From the NCBI RefSeq assembly GCF_000974485.1, contig NZ_BBOM01000004.1:248001-312000 (forward strand): a DNA stretch of 64,000 nt, written 5' to 3'. The notes under the pieces are model-generated. The model ran no database searches, was not told the DNA's origin, and was given only the letters and a program-made list of their open reading frames with translations. The translations under genes were made by a program, and so were the position numbers. The stretch's first letter is position 1, and the number at the start of each line of letters is the position of its first letter. This document shows positions 8,218-16,174 of the stretch, piece after piece. The DNA is from Streptomyces sp. NBRC 109706. Its GTDB lineage: Bacteria > Actinomycetota > Actinomycetes > Streptomycetales > Streptomycetaceae.

Positions 8218-9060
8218 ATGTGCGGAAGGTATGCGGCGAGCAGGCGGCCCGAGGATCTGGCCGGCCTCTTCGACGTCGAGCTGCTTGATCCGGCGGAGCC
8301 CCTGCCGGCCGACTGGAACGTGGCGCCCACCAAGGAGGTGTACGCCGTCCTTGAGCGGCCGGTGAAGGAGGCCGGGCCGACGCCGGTGCGTCAGCTGCGG
8401 AAGCTTCGTTGGGGGCTGGTGCCCTCCTGGGCGAAGTCGCCGGAGGGTGGCGCCCGGATGATCAACGCCAGGGCCGAGACGGTGCATGAGAAGCCGTCCT
8501 ACCGCCGCCCCTTTGTGGCCCGCCGCTGTCTGCTGCCGGCCGACGGCTACTACGAGTGGGTCACCGGCGACGCCGAGCGGGTGGAGGAGGAGAAGGGCAA
8601 GCGCAAGCGCCCGAGGAAGCAGCCCTATTTCGTCACCCCGGTCGACGGCTCGGTGATGGCGTTCGCCGGGCTCTACGAGTTCTGGCGTGATGCCTCGCTC
8701 CCGGACGACCATCCGGCCGCCTGGTGGGCCACCTGCACCGTGGTCACCACGGAGGCGGAGGGCACCTCGTTGCCGGGCCGGGCCGTGGAGGCCATGGAGG
8801 CCGAGGGGGATCAGGCGGAGGGGCCGCGCACGCTGGCCGATATCCACCCCCGGATGCCGTTGACGCTGCCGCCGGAGCGGTGGGACGCCTGGCTCGATCC
8901 GGCCCTGCGGGAGCCGGAGGAGATACGGGGGCTGCTGGCTCCGCCGCCGCCCGGCTCCTTCCGCGCCTATCCGGTGTCCACCCGGGTCAGCAACGTGCGC
9001 AACAACGGCCCCGAGCTGCTGGCCGAGTTGGCGGGCCCTGAGGAGGTCACCCTGTTCTGA
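8218..9060 (+). CDS. SRAP (SOS response-associated peptidase / HMCES-YedK family) protein
   Basis: 280 residues from ATG 8218, chosen so that the essential Cys follows the initiator Met (MCGRYAAS). SRAP proteins bind single-stranded DNA and form a thiazolidine crosslink between Cys2 and abasic sites, shielding them from cleavage. Active-site residues are present: Cys2, Asn83 in INARAET, Glu113 in YYEW and His210 in IHPRMP. Also typical are FAGLYEFW and the closing VSTRVSNVRNNGPEL. A Lys/Arg-rich insertion (about 120-135) is a small deviation. The gene has a damage-type promoter and probably a leaderless transcript. It converges on the NADAR gene with a 14-bp overlap. Confidence 0.92.
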   Translation: MCGRYAASRRPEDLAGLFDVELLDPAEPLPADWNVAPTKEVYAVLERPVKEAGPTPVRQLRKLRWGLVPSWAKSPEGGARMINARAETVHEKPSYRRPFVARRCLLPADGYYEWVTGDAERVEEEKGKRKRPRKQPYFVTPVDGSVMAFAGLYEFWRDASLPDDHPAAWWATCTVVTTEAEGTSLPGRAVEAMEAEGDQAEGPRTLADIHPRMPLTLPPERWDAWLDPALREPEEIRGLLAPPPPGSFRAYPVSTRVSNVRNNGPELLAELAGPEEVTLF

Positions 9061-9703
9061 CGCCTTCCCGGCCGGGGTCGGCGAGCGCCGCCCTGGCCGC
9101 CATCAGCGCGAAGCCCAGCAGGTTCTGGCCGCGCCAGCGGGACGGCGAGGCCGCCCGTTCGTCGTCCGCCGCCAGCCCGATGCCCCAGATCCGGTCGACG
9201 GGGCTGGCCTCCACGAGCACCCGTCCCGCCGTGGAGAGCAGATAGTCGCGAAGCTCAGGATGCTGGCCGAACTTCGCCGCGCTGGCCCGGACGACGATGT
9301 CGAAGCGCCGCGCGCGCCAGGTTTCCTCGTCGAAGGGGGAGACCTGGCGGCCCAGCTCCTTGGCCGCCGCCGGATGCGGCGCGTTGAGGACGCGGGCGGC
9401 CGTCTCCTCGTCGCCGAAGAGCCGGGCCTTGGCCGCCATCATGTAGTGCTCGGCGCTCGGGTAGGCGATGCCGTCGACGGTGAAGGGGACGGGCCACCAC
9501 TGGCTGAGGTACCAGGGGCCCGGGCCGCCGTGGCGGGGGCGATGTCCCCAGAAGTAGAGGTACTTGAGGCGTTGCCCACCCCGGTCGAGCCGCCCCTGCG
9601 GCCCGGGCTGTTCGTGCTGGTCCAGCTGTTCGAGGCGACACAGCTCCTGGAGGTCACGGGGCGGCGGTTCGAGAAGGCCCATGCCGTCAGCCTGCCAGGC
9701 CAC
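9047..9703 (-). CDS. NADAR family protein
   Basis: 218 residues from GTG 9703; ATG 9682 is an alternative giving 211, and neither has a strong ribosome site. The core carries the family marks: YLYFWGH, LSQWWPVPF, YPSAEHYMMAAKARLFGD, a segment ending in KFGQHPELRDYLLSTAGR, then VLVEASPVDRIWGIGL and WRGQNLLGFALM. NADAR proteins act on N-glycosidic bonds of nucleotides such as riboflavin-pathway intermediates, and some members remove ADP-ribose from guanine in DNA. The N-terminal 40 or so residues are charged and probably disordered. It ends inside the 3' end of the convergent SRAP gene. I infer a repair or metabolite-damage role, but the exact substrate cannot be read from sequence. Confidence 0.85.
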   Translation of the reverse strand: MAWQADGMGLLEPPPRDLQELCRLEQLDQHEQPGPQGRLDRGGQRLKYLYFWGHRPRHGGPGPWYLSQWWPVPFTVDGIAYPSAEHYMMAAKARLFGDEETAARVLNAPHPAAAKELGRQVSPFDEETWRARRFDIVVRASAAKFGQHPELRDYLLSTAGRVLVEASPVDRIWGIGLAADDERAASPSRWRGQNLLGFALMAARAALADPGREGVRTG

Positions 9704-9759
9704 CCGCCGATCCGGCCAGCGGCCGGTTCGCCGCCCCGACCCGACACTACCGATTATTT

Positions 9760-9773
9760 TCGAAATGTTTCCC
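9760..9773. promoter_or_regulatory. Candidate LacI-family operator, distal copy
   Basis: TCGAAATGTTTCCC matches the palindrome at 9844-9857 at 11 of 14 positions. It lies 71 bp upstream of that site, so the two could be bridged by a looped repressor. Confidence 0.5.
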
Positions 9774-9800
9774 GGGACCGTGTTCGAAGCCTTGACGGCC

Positions 9801-9830
9801 TCGACAGCGCTTTCTACAGTGCTCGCGCAG
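9801..9830 (+). promoter_or_regulatory. Inferred promoter of the ThuA gene at 9898
   Basis: TCGACA (9801-9806) and TACAGT (9825-9830) are spaced by 18 bp. The palindromic operator starts 13 bp after the -10. A TTGACG at 9792 is too far from this -10. Confidence 0.4.
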
Positions 9831-9843
9831 TAAGCGGTTTTTT

Positions 9844-9857
9844 TCGAAATATTTCGA
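9844..9857. promoter_or_regulatory. Candidate LacI-family operator, perfect palindrome
   Basis: TCGAAATATTTCGA is a perfect 14-nt palindrome placed where a repressor would block initiation. Related copies sit at 9760, 15980 and 16142, bracketing the cluster and its LacI gene. Confidence 0.65.
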
Positions 9858-9897
9858 GGACGGGGGCGGCGCGGTGGGGAAGGAGCTGGGGAACCCT

Positions 9898-10557
9898 ATG
9901 GCCCCCGGAAGGCGGCAGGTGCTTGTGGTGCGCGGTGGCTGGGAGGGTCACCAGCCCCGGGAGACCACCAATCTCTTCATGTCCTTCCTCCGTGAGAACG
10001 GCTTCCGGATCCTGGTCGAGGATTCCCTGGAGGTCTACGAGGACGAGAAGCTGCTCGCCCAGACGGATCTGATCGTCCAGTGCTGGACGTTGGGCGACAT
10101 CACCCGGGCGGAGAGCGAGGGGCTGGCCGCCGCCGTGCGCGCCGGCACCGGCTTCGCCGGCTGGCACGGCGGGATCCTGGACGCCTTCCCCGACGACCGG
10201 GCCTACCGGCTGCTGGTCGGCGGACAGGCGGTGCCGGACATGCCGGGCCCGCGTTCGCAGCGGGTGCGGCTCTCCGGCGAGCACGCCGACCATCCCGTCA
10301 TCGCCGGTCTGCGCGACTTCGAGGTGCCCACCCCGCCGTACTGGGTGCATGACGACCCGTTGAACGACGTGCTGGCGACCGTCACCTTCGACGCCGACGA
10401 GGCCAGGGAGCGCCCGGTCGCCATCCCCGCCGTGTGGACCAGGCGTTGGGGGCGGGGCCGGGTCTTTGTCTCCACGATCGGCCACGGCCTCGACGACTTC
10501 GCCGTCCCCGAGGTGCGTGCCATCACCGAACGCGGCCTGCTCTGGGGCAGCCGCTGA
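9898..10557 (+). CDS. Intracellular ThuA-like domain protein
   Basis: 219 residues from ATG 9898; the in-frame GTG at 9874 is less likely because AAGGAG and GGGGAA lie between the two. The whole protein is one ThuA fold, a class I glutamine-amidotransferase-like domain without the catalytic Cys: VLVVRGGWEGHQPRETT, LIVQCWTLGDIT, GTGFAGWHGGILDAF, HPVIAGLRDFEV, PAVWTRRWGRGRVFVSTIGH and a final ERGLLWGSR. There is no signal peptide. ThuA proteins occur with dehydrogenases in trehalose, sucrose or keto-sugar utilisation, but their chemistry is poorly settled. It is first in a plus-strand pair with the large secreted protein at 10799 and is preceded by two copies of the cluster operator. Confidence 0.85.
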   Translation: MAPGRRQVLVVRGGWEGHQPRETTNLFMSFLRENGFRILVEDSLEVYEDEKLLAQTDLIVQCWTLGDITRAESEGLAAAVRAGTGFAGWHGGILDAFPDDRAYRLLVGGQAVPDMPGPRSQRVRLSGEHADHPVIAGLRDFEVPTPPYWVHDDPLNDVLATVTFDADEARERPVAIPAVWTRRWGRGRVFVSTIGHGLDDFAVPEVRAITERGLLWGSR

Positions 10558-10798
10558 CCGTCCCCCCACCAGAGCCCCGAGACCCCCAGGAACCCCGAAG
10601 AACCCCACGTCGCCCCCCAGCCGCATTCCCTCAAGGCCCGCGTACCCGCAGATTTCCCCGCCCGTGGCCCGGCCGCGCGGTGGGGGACCGGGCTGGTCAG
10701 GCCCATGGCCGACCCACCCGCCCAGCAGGGTCCTCACGCCCGGGGAGCCGCCCCGGAACCGAAGGAGCCCAACACCCCCACCTGTTCAGTGAGGAGCA

Positions 10799-13700
10799 GT
10801 GTTGAGAGCAACAGCCCAGCGAATGTTCAGACCGACGGCGCGCTTCGGCGCCGTCGCCCTGGCCCTCCTGGTGGGCGCCGGCGTCGCCGTCGCGCATCCG
10901 GGCCATGATGCCGAGAACTTCAACGCCCTCGTCTTCAGCAAGACGGCGGGCTTCCGGCATGACTCCATCCCGGCCGGGATCGCCGCCATCGAGGCGCTCG
11001 GCGAGGAGCACGGCTTCGATGTCACCGCCACCGAGGACGCGGCGGTCTTCAACGACGAGGACCTCGCCCAGTACGAGGTCGTCATCTGGCTCTCCACCAC
11101 CGGCGATGTGCTCGACGAAGACCAACAGGGCGCCTTCGAACGCTATATCTCCGCCGGCGGCGGCTACGCGGGCGTGCACGCGGCGGCCGACACGGAGTAC
11201 GACTGGCCGTGGTACGGCGAGTTGGTGGGCGGCTACTTCGCCGGTCACCCCGAACCGCAGACCGCCACCGTCCAGGTGGAGGACCCCGACCATCCGTCGA
11301 CCGCCTCGTTGCCCGCCGAGTTCGAGCGGCATGACGAGTGGTACAACTACGCGCCCAACCCCAGGGAGGACGCGCGCGTCCTCGCCACGTTGGACGAGAG
11401 CAGCTACAACGGCGGTAGCATGGGGGACGACCACCCCATCTCCTGGTGCAAGAACGTCGATTCGGGCCGCGCCTGGTACACCGGCATGGGCCACACCCAG
11501 GAGTCGTTCCAGGAGCCCGAGTTCCTGGCGCATCTGCTCGGCGGCATCCAGACGGCTGCCGGCGCGCTGCCGGCGGACTGCGGCGGCGCCGTCGAACCGC
11601 TGGACGAGGGCTTCGAGAAGGTGACGCTGGACGACAACACCAGCAACCCGATGGAGCTGGCGGTCGCCGACGACGGTCGGGTCTTCTATATCGACCGCAA
11701 CGGCGCCGTGAAGGTGATCGGCACGGACGGTTCGGTGGCCACGGCCGGCACCCTCTCCGTCTACACCGGTCAGGAGTTCGGCCTGCTGGGCATCGCCCTG
11801 GACCCGGACTTCACCGACAACGGCTGGATCTACCTCTACTACTCGCCGCAGGGCACCGAGGAGATCGACCGGGTCTCCCGGTTCACCGTCCAGGGCAACA
11901 CCCTCGACCTCGCCAGCGAGGAGGTGGTTCTGACGGTGGACACCCAGCGTCAGGAGTGCTGCCATGCCGGTGGGGCCCTGGAGTTCGACACCCAGGGGAA
12001 CCTCTACATCGCGACCGGGGACAACACCAACCCGTTCGCGTCCGACGGCTACTCCCCGATCGACGAGCAGGAGGGGCGGGCCGCCTGGGACGCGCAGCGC
12101 ACCTCGGCCAACAGCGCCGTGCTCAACGGCAAGGTGCTGCGCATCACCCCGCAGCCGGACGGCGGCTACACCGTGCCGGACGGCAACCTCTTCGCCGAGG
12201 GCACGGAGAACACCAGGCCCGAGATCTACGCCATGGGCTTCCGCAACCCGTTCCGGATCGGCATCGACCCGACCACCGACGGCCTCTATGTCGCCGACTA
12301 CGGTCCCGACGCCGGCAATGTGAGCGAGGACCGGGGCCCCGACGGCCGGGTCGAGTGGAACATCGTCAACGAGCCCGGCTTCTACGGCTGGCCGTACTGC
12401 GTCGGTGACAACACCCCCTATATCGACTACGACTTCGCCGCGGGAAGCTCGGGCGCCGCGTTCGACTGCTCGGCGCCGGTCAACGACTCGCCCAACAACA
12501 CCGGGGTGACGGAGCTTCCGGCCGCCATCCCGGCGGAGCTGTGGATGGGCAAGTCCACCACGGGGTCGCCGGAGATCGGTGGCAGCGGTGCCCCGATGAC
12601 CAGCGGTGCCTACCAGTTCGACCCGGAGCTTGACTCGGCCGTCAAATGGCCCGAGGAGTACGACGGCAACGTCGTCTTCGCGGACTGGAACGACAGCCGG
12701 CTCTTCTCGCTCACCCTCGACGACGCGCGTGACTCGGTCACCGAGGTGACGCGGATCTTCGAGGACATGGGCTTCAATCGTCCGCACGCCCTCCAGTTCG
12801 GCCCGGACGGGGCGCTCTATGTGATCGAGTGGGGCAGCGGTTTCGGCGGCGACAACAGCGACTCGGGCGTCTACCGGATCGACTATGTGCAGGGGAGCCG
12901 TTCCCCCGTCGCGAAGATCACCGCCGACCGCACCTCGGGGCCCGCGCCGTTGGAGGTCAACTTCGACTCCGAGGGGTCGCACGATCCGGACGGCACCCCC
13001 GTGACGTTCGCGTGGGACTTCGACGGTGACGGTTCGGTGGACAGCACCGAGGCCACCGGCAGTCACACCTACACCGAGCCGGGTCAGTACACCGCGCGGC
13101 TCACCGTGACCGACGCCGACGGCAGCACCGGGGTGTCCAACCTGACCATCGTGTCGGGCAACACCGCTCCGGTGATCGAGGTCACCGCCCCGGTCGACGG
13201 CGGCTACTTCGAGTTCGGGGACACCATCGCCTACCAGGTGTCCGTCACCGACGCGGAGGACGGCGAGGTCGACTGCCAGGACGTCGTGGTGCAGCCGGGG
13301 CTCGGCCATGACGAGCACTCCCACGGCTACGAGCAGTACCGGGGGTGCTCCGGCACCTTCCCGCTGCCCGGCGACGAGGGGCATATCGGTGCCAACATCT
13401 TCGGCACCGTCACCGTCACCTACACCGACAAGGGCAACGGTGACGCCCCGGCGTTGACCACCCAGGAGGTGCTGGTGCTCCAGACCAAGCACCGGGAGGC
13501 CGAGTACTTCGACAGCACGGGCCGTCTGGAGTCCGCCGGTGGCGGCGGTGACCCGGGTGTCTCCATCGAGGACACGGGTGACTCGGCCGGTGGCGGCAAG
13601 AACATCGGTCATATCGACAACGGTGACTGGTGGGCCTGGGAGCCGGCCAACCTCACCAACATCGACGAGATCAGCCTGCGCGCGGCGACCAACCAGCTGG

Positions 13701-13921
13701 GCGCGACCGTCGAGGTCCGCACCGGAAACCCGGACACCGGGCCGACGGTGGCGACCATCGAGCTGGACGCCACCGGCGCCTGGCAGGAGTACGACAACTT
13801 CACCGGGACGGTGAGCGGCGACTCGACGACCGAGAGCGGCCCGCTGTACTTCGTGAAGACGACCGGCGAACTCAACGTCAACTGGGTTGAGTTCATCGGT
13901 CAGGGCATCACCGAGGACTGA
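10799..13921 (+). CDS. Secreted ThuA - sugar dehydrogenase propeller - PKD - CBM6 protein
   Basis: 1040 residues from GTG 10799. TTG 10802 is equally plausible and better spaced from GAGGAG at 10791. A signal peptide ends near VAVA-HPGHD. In order: a ThuA domain (about 40-250, with ALVFSKTAGFRHDSI and GGGYAGVHAAADTEYDW); a six-bladed glucose/sorbosone-dehydrogenase-type propeller (about 270-695, with LLGIALDPDF, ECCHAGGALEFDTQGNLYIA and IYAMGFRNPFRIGID); a PKD domain (about 702-787); a second Ig-like region; and a C-terminal CBM6 (about 898-1036, with NIGHIDNGDWWAWEPANL). The propeller family oxidises sugars with PQQ, and the CBM6 should tether the protein to polysaccharide. It follows the ThuA gene by 241 bp and probably belongs to the same LacI regulon. 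Confidence 0.9.
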   Translation: MLRATAQRMFRPTARFGAVALALLVGAGVAVAHPGHDAENFNALVFSKTAGFRHDSIPAGIAAIEALGEEHGFDVTATEDAAVFNDEDLAQYEVVIWLSTTGDVLDEDQQGAFERYISAGGGYAGVHAAADTEYDWPWYGELVGGYFAGHPEPQTATVQVEDPDHPSTASLPAEFERHDEWYNYAPNPREDARVLATLDESSYNGGSMGDDHPISWCKNVDSGRAWYTGMGHTQESFQEPEFLAHLLGGIQTAAGALPADCGGAVEPLDEGFEKVTLDDNTSNPMELAVADDGRVFYIDRNGAVKVIGTDGSVATAGTLSVYTGQEFGLLGIALDPDFTDNGWIYLYYSPQGTEEIDRVSRFTVQGNTLDLASEEVVLTVDTQRQECCHAGGALEFDTQGNLYIATGDNTNPFASDGYSPIDEQEGRAAWDAQRTSANSAVLNGKVLRITPQPDGGYTVPDGNLFAEGTENTRPEIYAMGFRNPFRIGIDPTTDGLYVADYGPDAGNVSEDRGPDGRVEWNIVNEPGFYGWPYCVGDNTPYIDYDFAAGSSGAAFDCSAPVNDSPNNTGVTELPAAIPAELWMGKSTTGSPEIGGSGAPMTSGAYQFDPELDSAVKWPEEYDGNVVFADWNDSRLFSLTLDDARDSVTEVTRIFEDMGFNRPHALQFGPDGALYVIEWGSGFGGDNSDSGVYRIDYVQGSRSPVAKITADRTSGPAPLEVNFDSEGSHDPDGTPVTFAWDFDGDGSVDSTEATGSHTYTEPGQYTARLTVTDADGSTGVSNLTIVSGNTAPVIEVTAPVDGGYFEFGDTIAYQVSVTDAEDGEVDCQDVVVQPGLGHDEHSHGYEQYRGCSGTFPLPGDEGHIGANIFGTVTVTYTDKGNGDAPALTTQEVLVLQTKHREAEYFDSTGRLESAGGGGDPGVSIEDTGDSAGGGKNIGHIDNGDWWAWEPANLTNIDEISLRAATNQLGATVEVRTGNPDTGPTVATIELDATGAWQEYDNFTGTVSGDSTTESGPLYFVKTTGELNVNWVEFIGQGITED

Positions 13922-14017
13922 GCCCTCGTGATCCGCCCGCACGCGGGTGCCGTCCGGTCGTCCCCTCGCGGGGGCGGCCGGGCGGGGCCCGGCGGTCCGT
14001 CGCGCCGTCCGGCGGCG

Positions 14018-15133
14018 TCAGCCGAGCGCGGCCACCACGGACGGCCAGGCCGCCAGCCGCTCCCGCTCCAGTTCGCCGGCGTCGGCCGACGCCTCCCGGT
14101 GGGCGGCCTCCAGCAGGTCGACGATCCGCACCCGCCGATCCGTGGTCGCGGACTCGACCGCGGCGAACACCATGGCCAGCGTCCACACGTTGTCGTGCAC
14201 CTCGCCCATCGGGCGCTGCCCGGTGCGCAGCGCGTGGACGAACTCGGCCAGCGAGCCGGCTATCCCCTTGCCGCCCGGCCCTTCCGCCTCCGTGTCCCGG
14301 CCGGCGGCACCCTCGATCTCGGGCGGTCCGCTGCCGTCCCAGCTGGCCGAGCCGTGTTCGGCGCTCAGCCGCCAGCTGCCGTTCCACGAGGTCTCGGCGC
14401 CCGGAGCACACCAACTGCCGGTGTAGACATAGCGCGCGCCGTTGGCCATCTCGAAGACGGCGGTCGCTGCCGCGTCCCCCTCGTACCAGCTCCAGGGCGG
14501 GTTGTACGACGCGCAGTGGACGGCGACCGGTTCGGCGTCGAGCAGCCAACGGGCGGTGTCGAACGCGTGGATCGCCATGTCCACCAGCAGCGGTTGGGCC
14601 ATCGTCTCGCGGAACCCGCCGAACCTGGGCGCCCGGAAGAACTCCGTGCTGAGCACGCCGATCCGGCCCAGGCCCCGGGCCCGCGCCCGGAGGGCGTACA
14701 GCTGCGGGTGGTAGCGCCTGGACTGGCTGACCATGAAGAGCCGGCCGCTCGCCTCGGCGGCCGCGGTCAGCCGCAGCGCCTCGGGAAGCGTGCCGGCCAG
14801 CGGCTTCTCGCCCAGCACCGGCAGCCCGAGCGACAACGCCGTGAGCGTCACCGGCAGATGCGCCTCCGGCACGGTGACGTCGATGACGGCGTCGGGCTCG
14901 GTCCGTCGGGCCAGCTCGGCGAGTTCGGTGCCGACGGGCACGTCGGCGAGGCCCGCTTCGGCGAGCGCGGCGGTCGCCCGGTCCGGGGCGAGATCGACCA
15001 GCCCGACCAGGGTGGTGTCCGGACTGTCCCTGACCGCGCCCAGCCAGGCGCGGCCCATCCCGCCGGCCCCCACCACCAGCACCCGCAGCGGCTCGCCGTC
15101 GTCGGCGAGGGTCGCGAACCCGGGCCCGGTCAC
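14018..15133 (-). CDS. Gfo/Idh/MocA family NAD(P)-dependent sugar dehydrogenase
   Basis: 371 residues from GTG 15133, which overlaps the upstream ThuA stop by GTGA; the longer open frame beyond it is only a shadow of that gene. The N-terminal Rossmann fold shows [13 protein letters not shown], a DLAPDR segment and [15 protein letters not shown]. The family signature GEKPLAG carries the catalytic Lys (EKP). The C-terminal half shows [25 protein letters not shown] (the His region of the active site) and [15 protein letters not shown]. The family oxidises or reduces ring hydroxyls of sugars, inositols and their keto forms. Translational coupling to ThuA recalls thuA-thuB of rhizobia, which act on disaccharides; this is an analogy, not proof. 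Confidence 0.88.
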   Translation of the reverse strand: MTGPGFATLADDGEPLRVLVVGAGGMGRAWLGAVRDSPDTTLVGLVDLAPDRATAALAEAGLADVPVGTELAELARRTEPDAVIDVTVPEAHLPVTLTALSLGLPVLGEKPLAGTLPEALRLTAAAEASGRLFMVSQSRRYHPQLYALRARARGLGRIGVLSTEFFRAPRFGGFRETMAQPLLVDMAIHAFDTARWLLDAEPVAVHCASYNPPWSWYEGDAAATAVFEMANGARYVYTGSWCAPGAETSWNGSWRLSAEHGSASWDGSGPPEIEGAAGRDTEAEGPGGKGIAGSLAEFVHALRTGQRPMGEVHDNVWTLAMVFAAVESATTDRRVRIVDLLEAAHREASADAGELERERLAAWPSVVAALG

Positions 15134-15897
15134 GCCGGCCCGCCGGCGTCCTCGAACCAACCGGCCTCGCTGTGAGTGAGCCGGGGCACCGCGCGGATCG
15201 CCTCGGGCGCCGCCCAGCCGACGGCGTTCGCGATCACCCGCCGCACCTGGGGATGGTGGTAGACGGGGTACTCCTGGTCGCCGGGGCTGAAGTAGAAGAT
15301 CCGGCCGTTGCCGCGCCGGAACGTGCAGCCGCTGCGGAAGACCTCGCCGCCGCTGAAGGAGCTGATAAAGACCAGTTCCTCGGGCGCCGGTATGTCGAAG
15401 AACTCGCCGTAGGTCTCCTGTTGGTCGATGACGATCGGATGGTCGACGCCGGCGGCGATGGGATGGGCGGGGGCGACCGTCCACACCAGTTCGCGTTCCG
15501 CCGCGTTGCGCCAGCGCAGGGTGCAGGTGGTGCCCATGAGGCGGGTGAAGATCTTCGACCAGTGCCCGGAGTGCAGCACGATCAGCCCCATGCCGGCGAG
15601 CACCCGGCGGTGCACCCGGGTCACCACCTCGTCGGACACCTCGCGGTGGGTCAACTGCCCCCACCAGGTGAGTACGTCGGTCTCGGCGAGGGTGGCCTCG
15701 GTCAGCCCGTGTTCCGGCTCGTCGAAGGTCGCCGTGCGGACCGACACCCGTGCGCCCAGGTGTTCCTCGATACCCTCGGCGACGGCGCCATGGATGCCGT
15801 GCGGGTATCTCTTGGCGACCTCGGGATCCTGTTGTTCGTGGCGGCCCTCGTTCCAGACGGTGACGCGCAGGGGCGGGGGGAGTGACGATGACGACAA
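15130..15897 (-). CDS. ThuA family protein (trehalose-utilisation type)
   Basis: 255 residues from TTG 15897, with AGGAGA 5 nt upstream. Family marks are [20 protein letters not shown], the [11 protein letters not shown] segment, [38 protein letters not shown] and [20 protein letters not shown]. This is the branch closest to bacterial ThuA proper and differs clearly from the other two ThuA domains nearby. No signal peptide, so it is cytoplasmic. It is first in a two-gene unit with the Gfo/Idh/MocA dehydrogenase (4-bp overlap), and its promoter carries the perfect GTTTTCGAAAAC palindrome, implying control by the divergent LacI regulator. Confidence 0.88.
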   Translation of the reverse strand: MSSSSLPPPLRVTVWNEGRHEQQDPEVAKRYPHGIHGAVAEGIEEHLGARVSVRTATFDEPEHGLTEATLAETDVLTWWGQLTHREVSDEVVTRVHRRVLAGMGLIVLHSGHWSKIFTRLMGTTCTLRWRNAAERELVWTVAPAHPIAAGVDHPIVIDQQETYGEFFDIPAPEELVFISSFSGGEVFRSGCTFRRGNGRIFYFSPGDQEYPVYHHPQVRRVIANAVGWAAPEAIRAVPRLTHSEAGWFEDAGGPA

Positions 15898-15979
15898 TGG
15901 GCTCTCCTGTCGGGAGTACCGGGGTGGCGCCCCGCGTCGGCAGCGGGCCGGGCAGCCGGAGGCAGCACGGTGTCGATCA

Positions 15980-15991
15980 GTTTTCGAAAAC
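15980..15991. promoter_or_regulatory. Candidate LacI-family operator of the ThuA-dehydrogenase unit
   Basis: GTTTTCGAAAAC is a perfect 12-nt palindrome sharing the TTTCGAAA core with the site at 9844. It lies 12 bp downstream of the -10 of a strong minus-strand promoter. Confidence 0.65.
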
Positions 15992-16002
15992 AGGTCGTAG
16001 GG

Positions 16003-16031
16003 AAGCTAGATGTCGGGCGTCGGCCCGTCAA
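16003..16031 (-). promoter_or_regulatory. Inferred promoter of the ThuA-dehydrogenase unit
   Basis: On the minus strand, TTGACG (complement of 16026-16031) and TAGCTT (complement of 16003-16008) are spaced by exactly 17 bp, a good housekeeping-sigma match. Confidence 0.65.
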
Positions 16032-16141
16032 GGCAGGGGAAGGAACGAGAACTGGTCACTGTCCGTGGAGGCCGCGCCGACCGGCCGGCCCCGGGGTGAC
16101 GGACTCGGTGTGGGCCGGGGGGTCCCCCGGATTACAGTGTC

Positions 16142-16155
16142 TCGAAAAGTATCGG
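16142..16155. promoter_or_regulatory. Degenerate copy of the operator before the LacI gene
   Basis: TCGAAAAGTATCGG matches TCGAAATATTTCGA at 10 of 14 positions. It follows a TACAGT -10-like element (16133-16138), the same hexamer seen at the 9898 gene, and precedes the LacI gene by 19 bp. Suggests autoregulation. Confidence 0.5.
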
Positions 16156-16174
16156 AAGAGCAGAGAATGGACTC

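Noticed and set aside
10697..13942. 1081-residue minus-strand open frame
   Set aside because: Mirror of the secreted ThuA-CBM6 gene; repeated VGVGD/VDRG composition is typical of antisense shadows.
14018..15664. Longer 548-residue version of the Gfo/Idh/MocA gene
   Set aside because: The first 177 residues are a shadow of the overlapping ThuA gene; the GTGA-coupled start at 15133 gives the family length.
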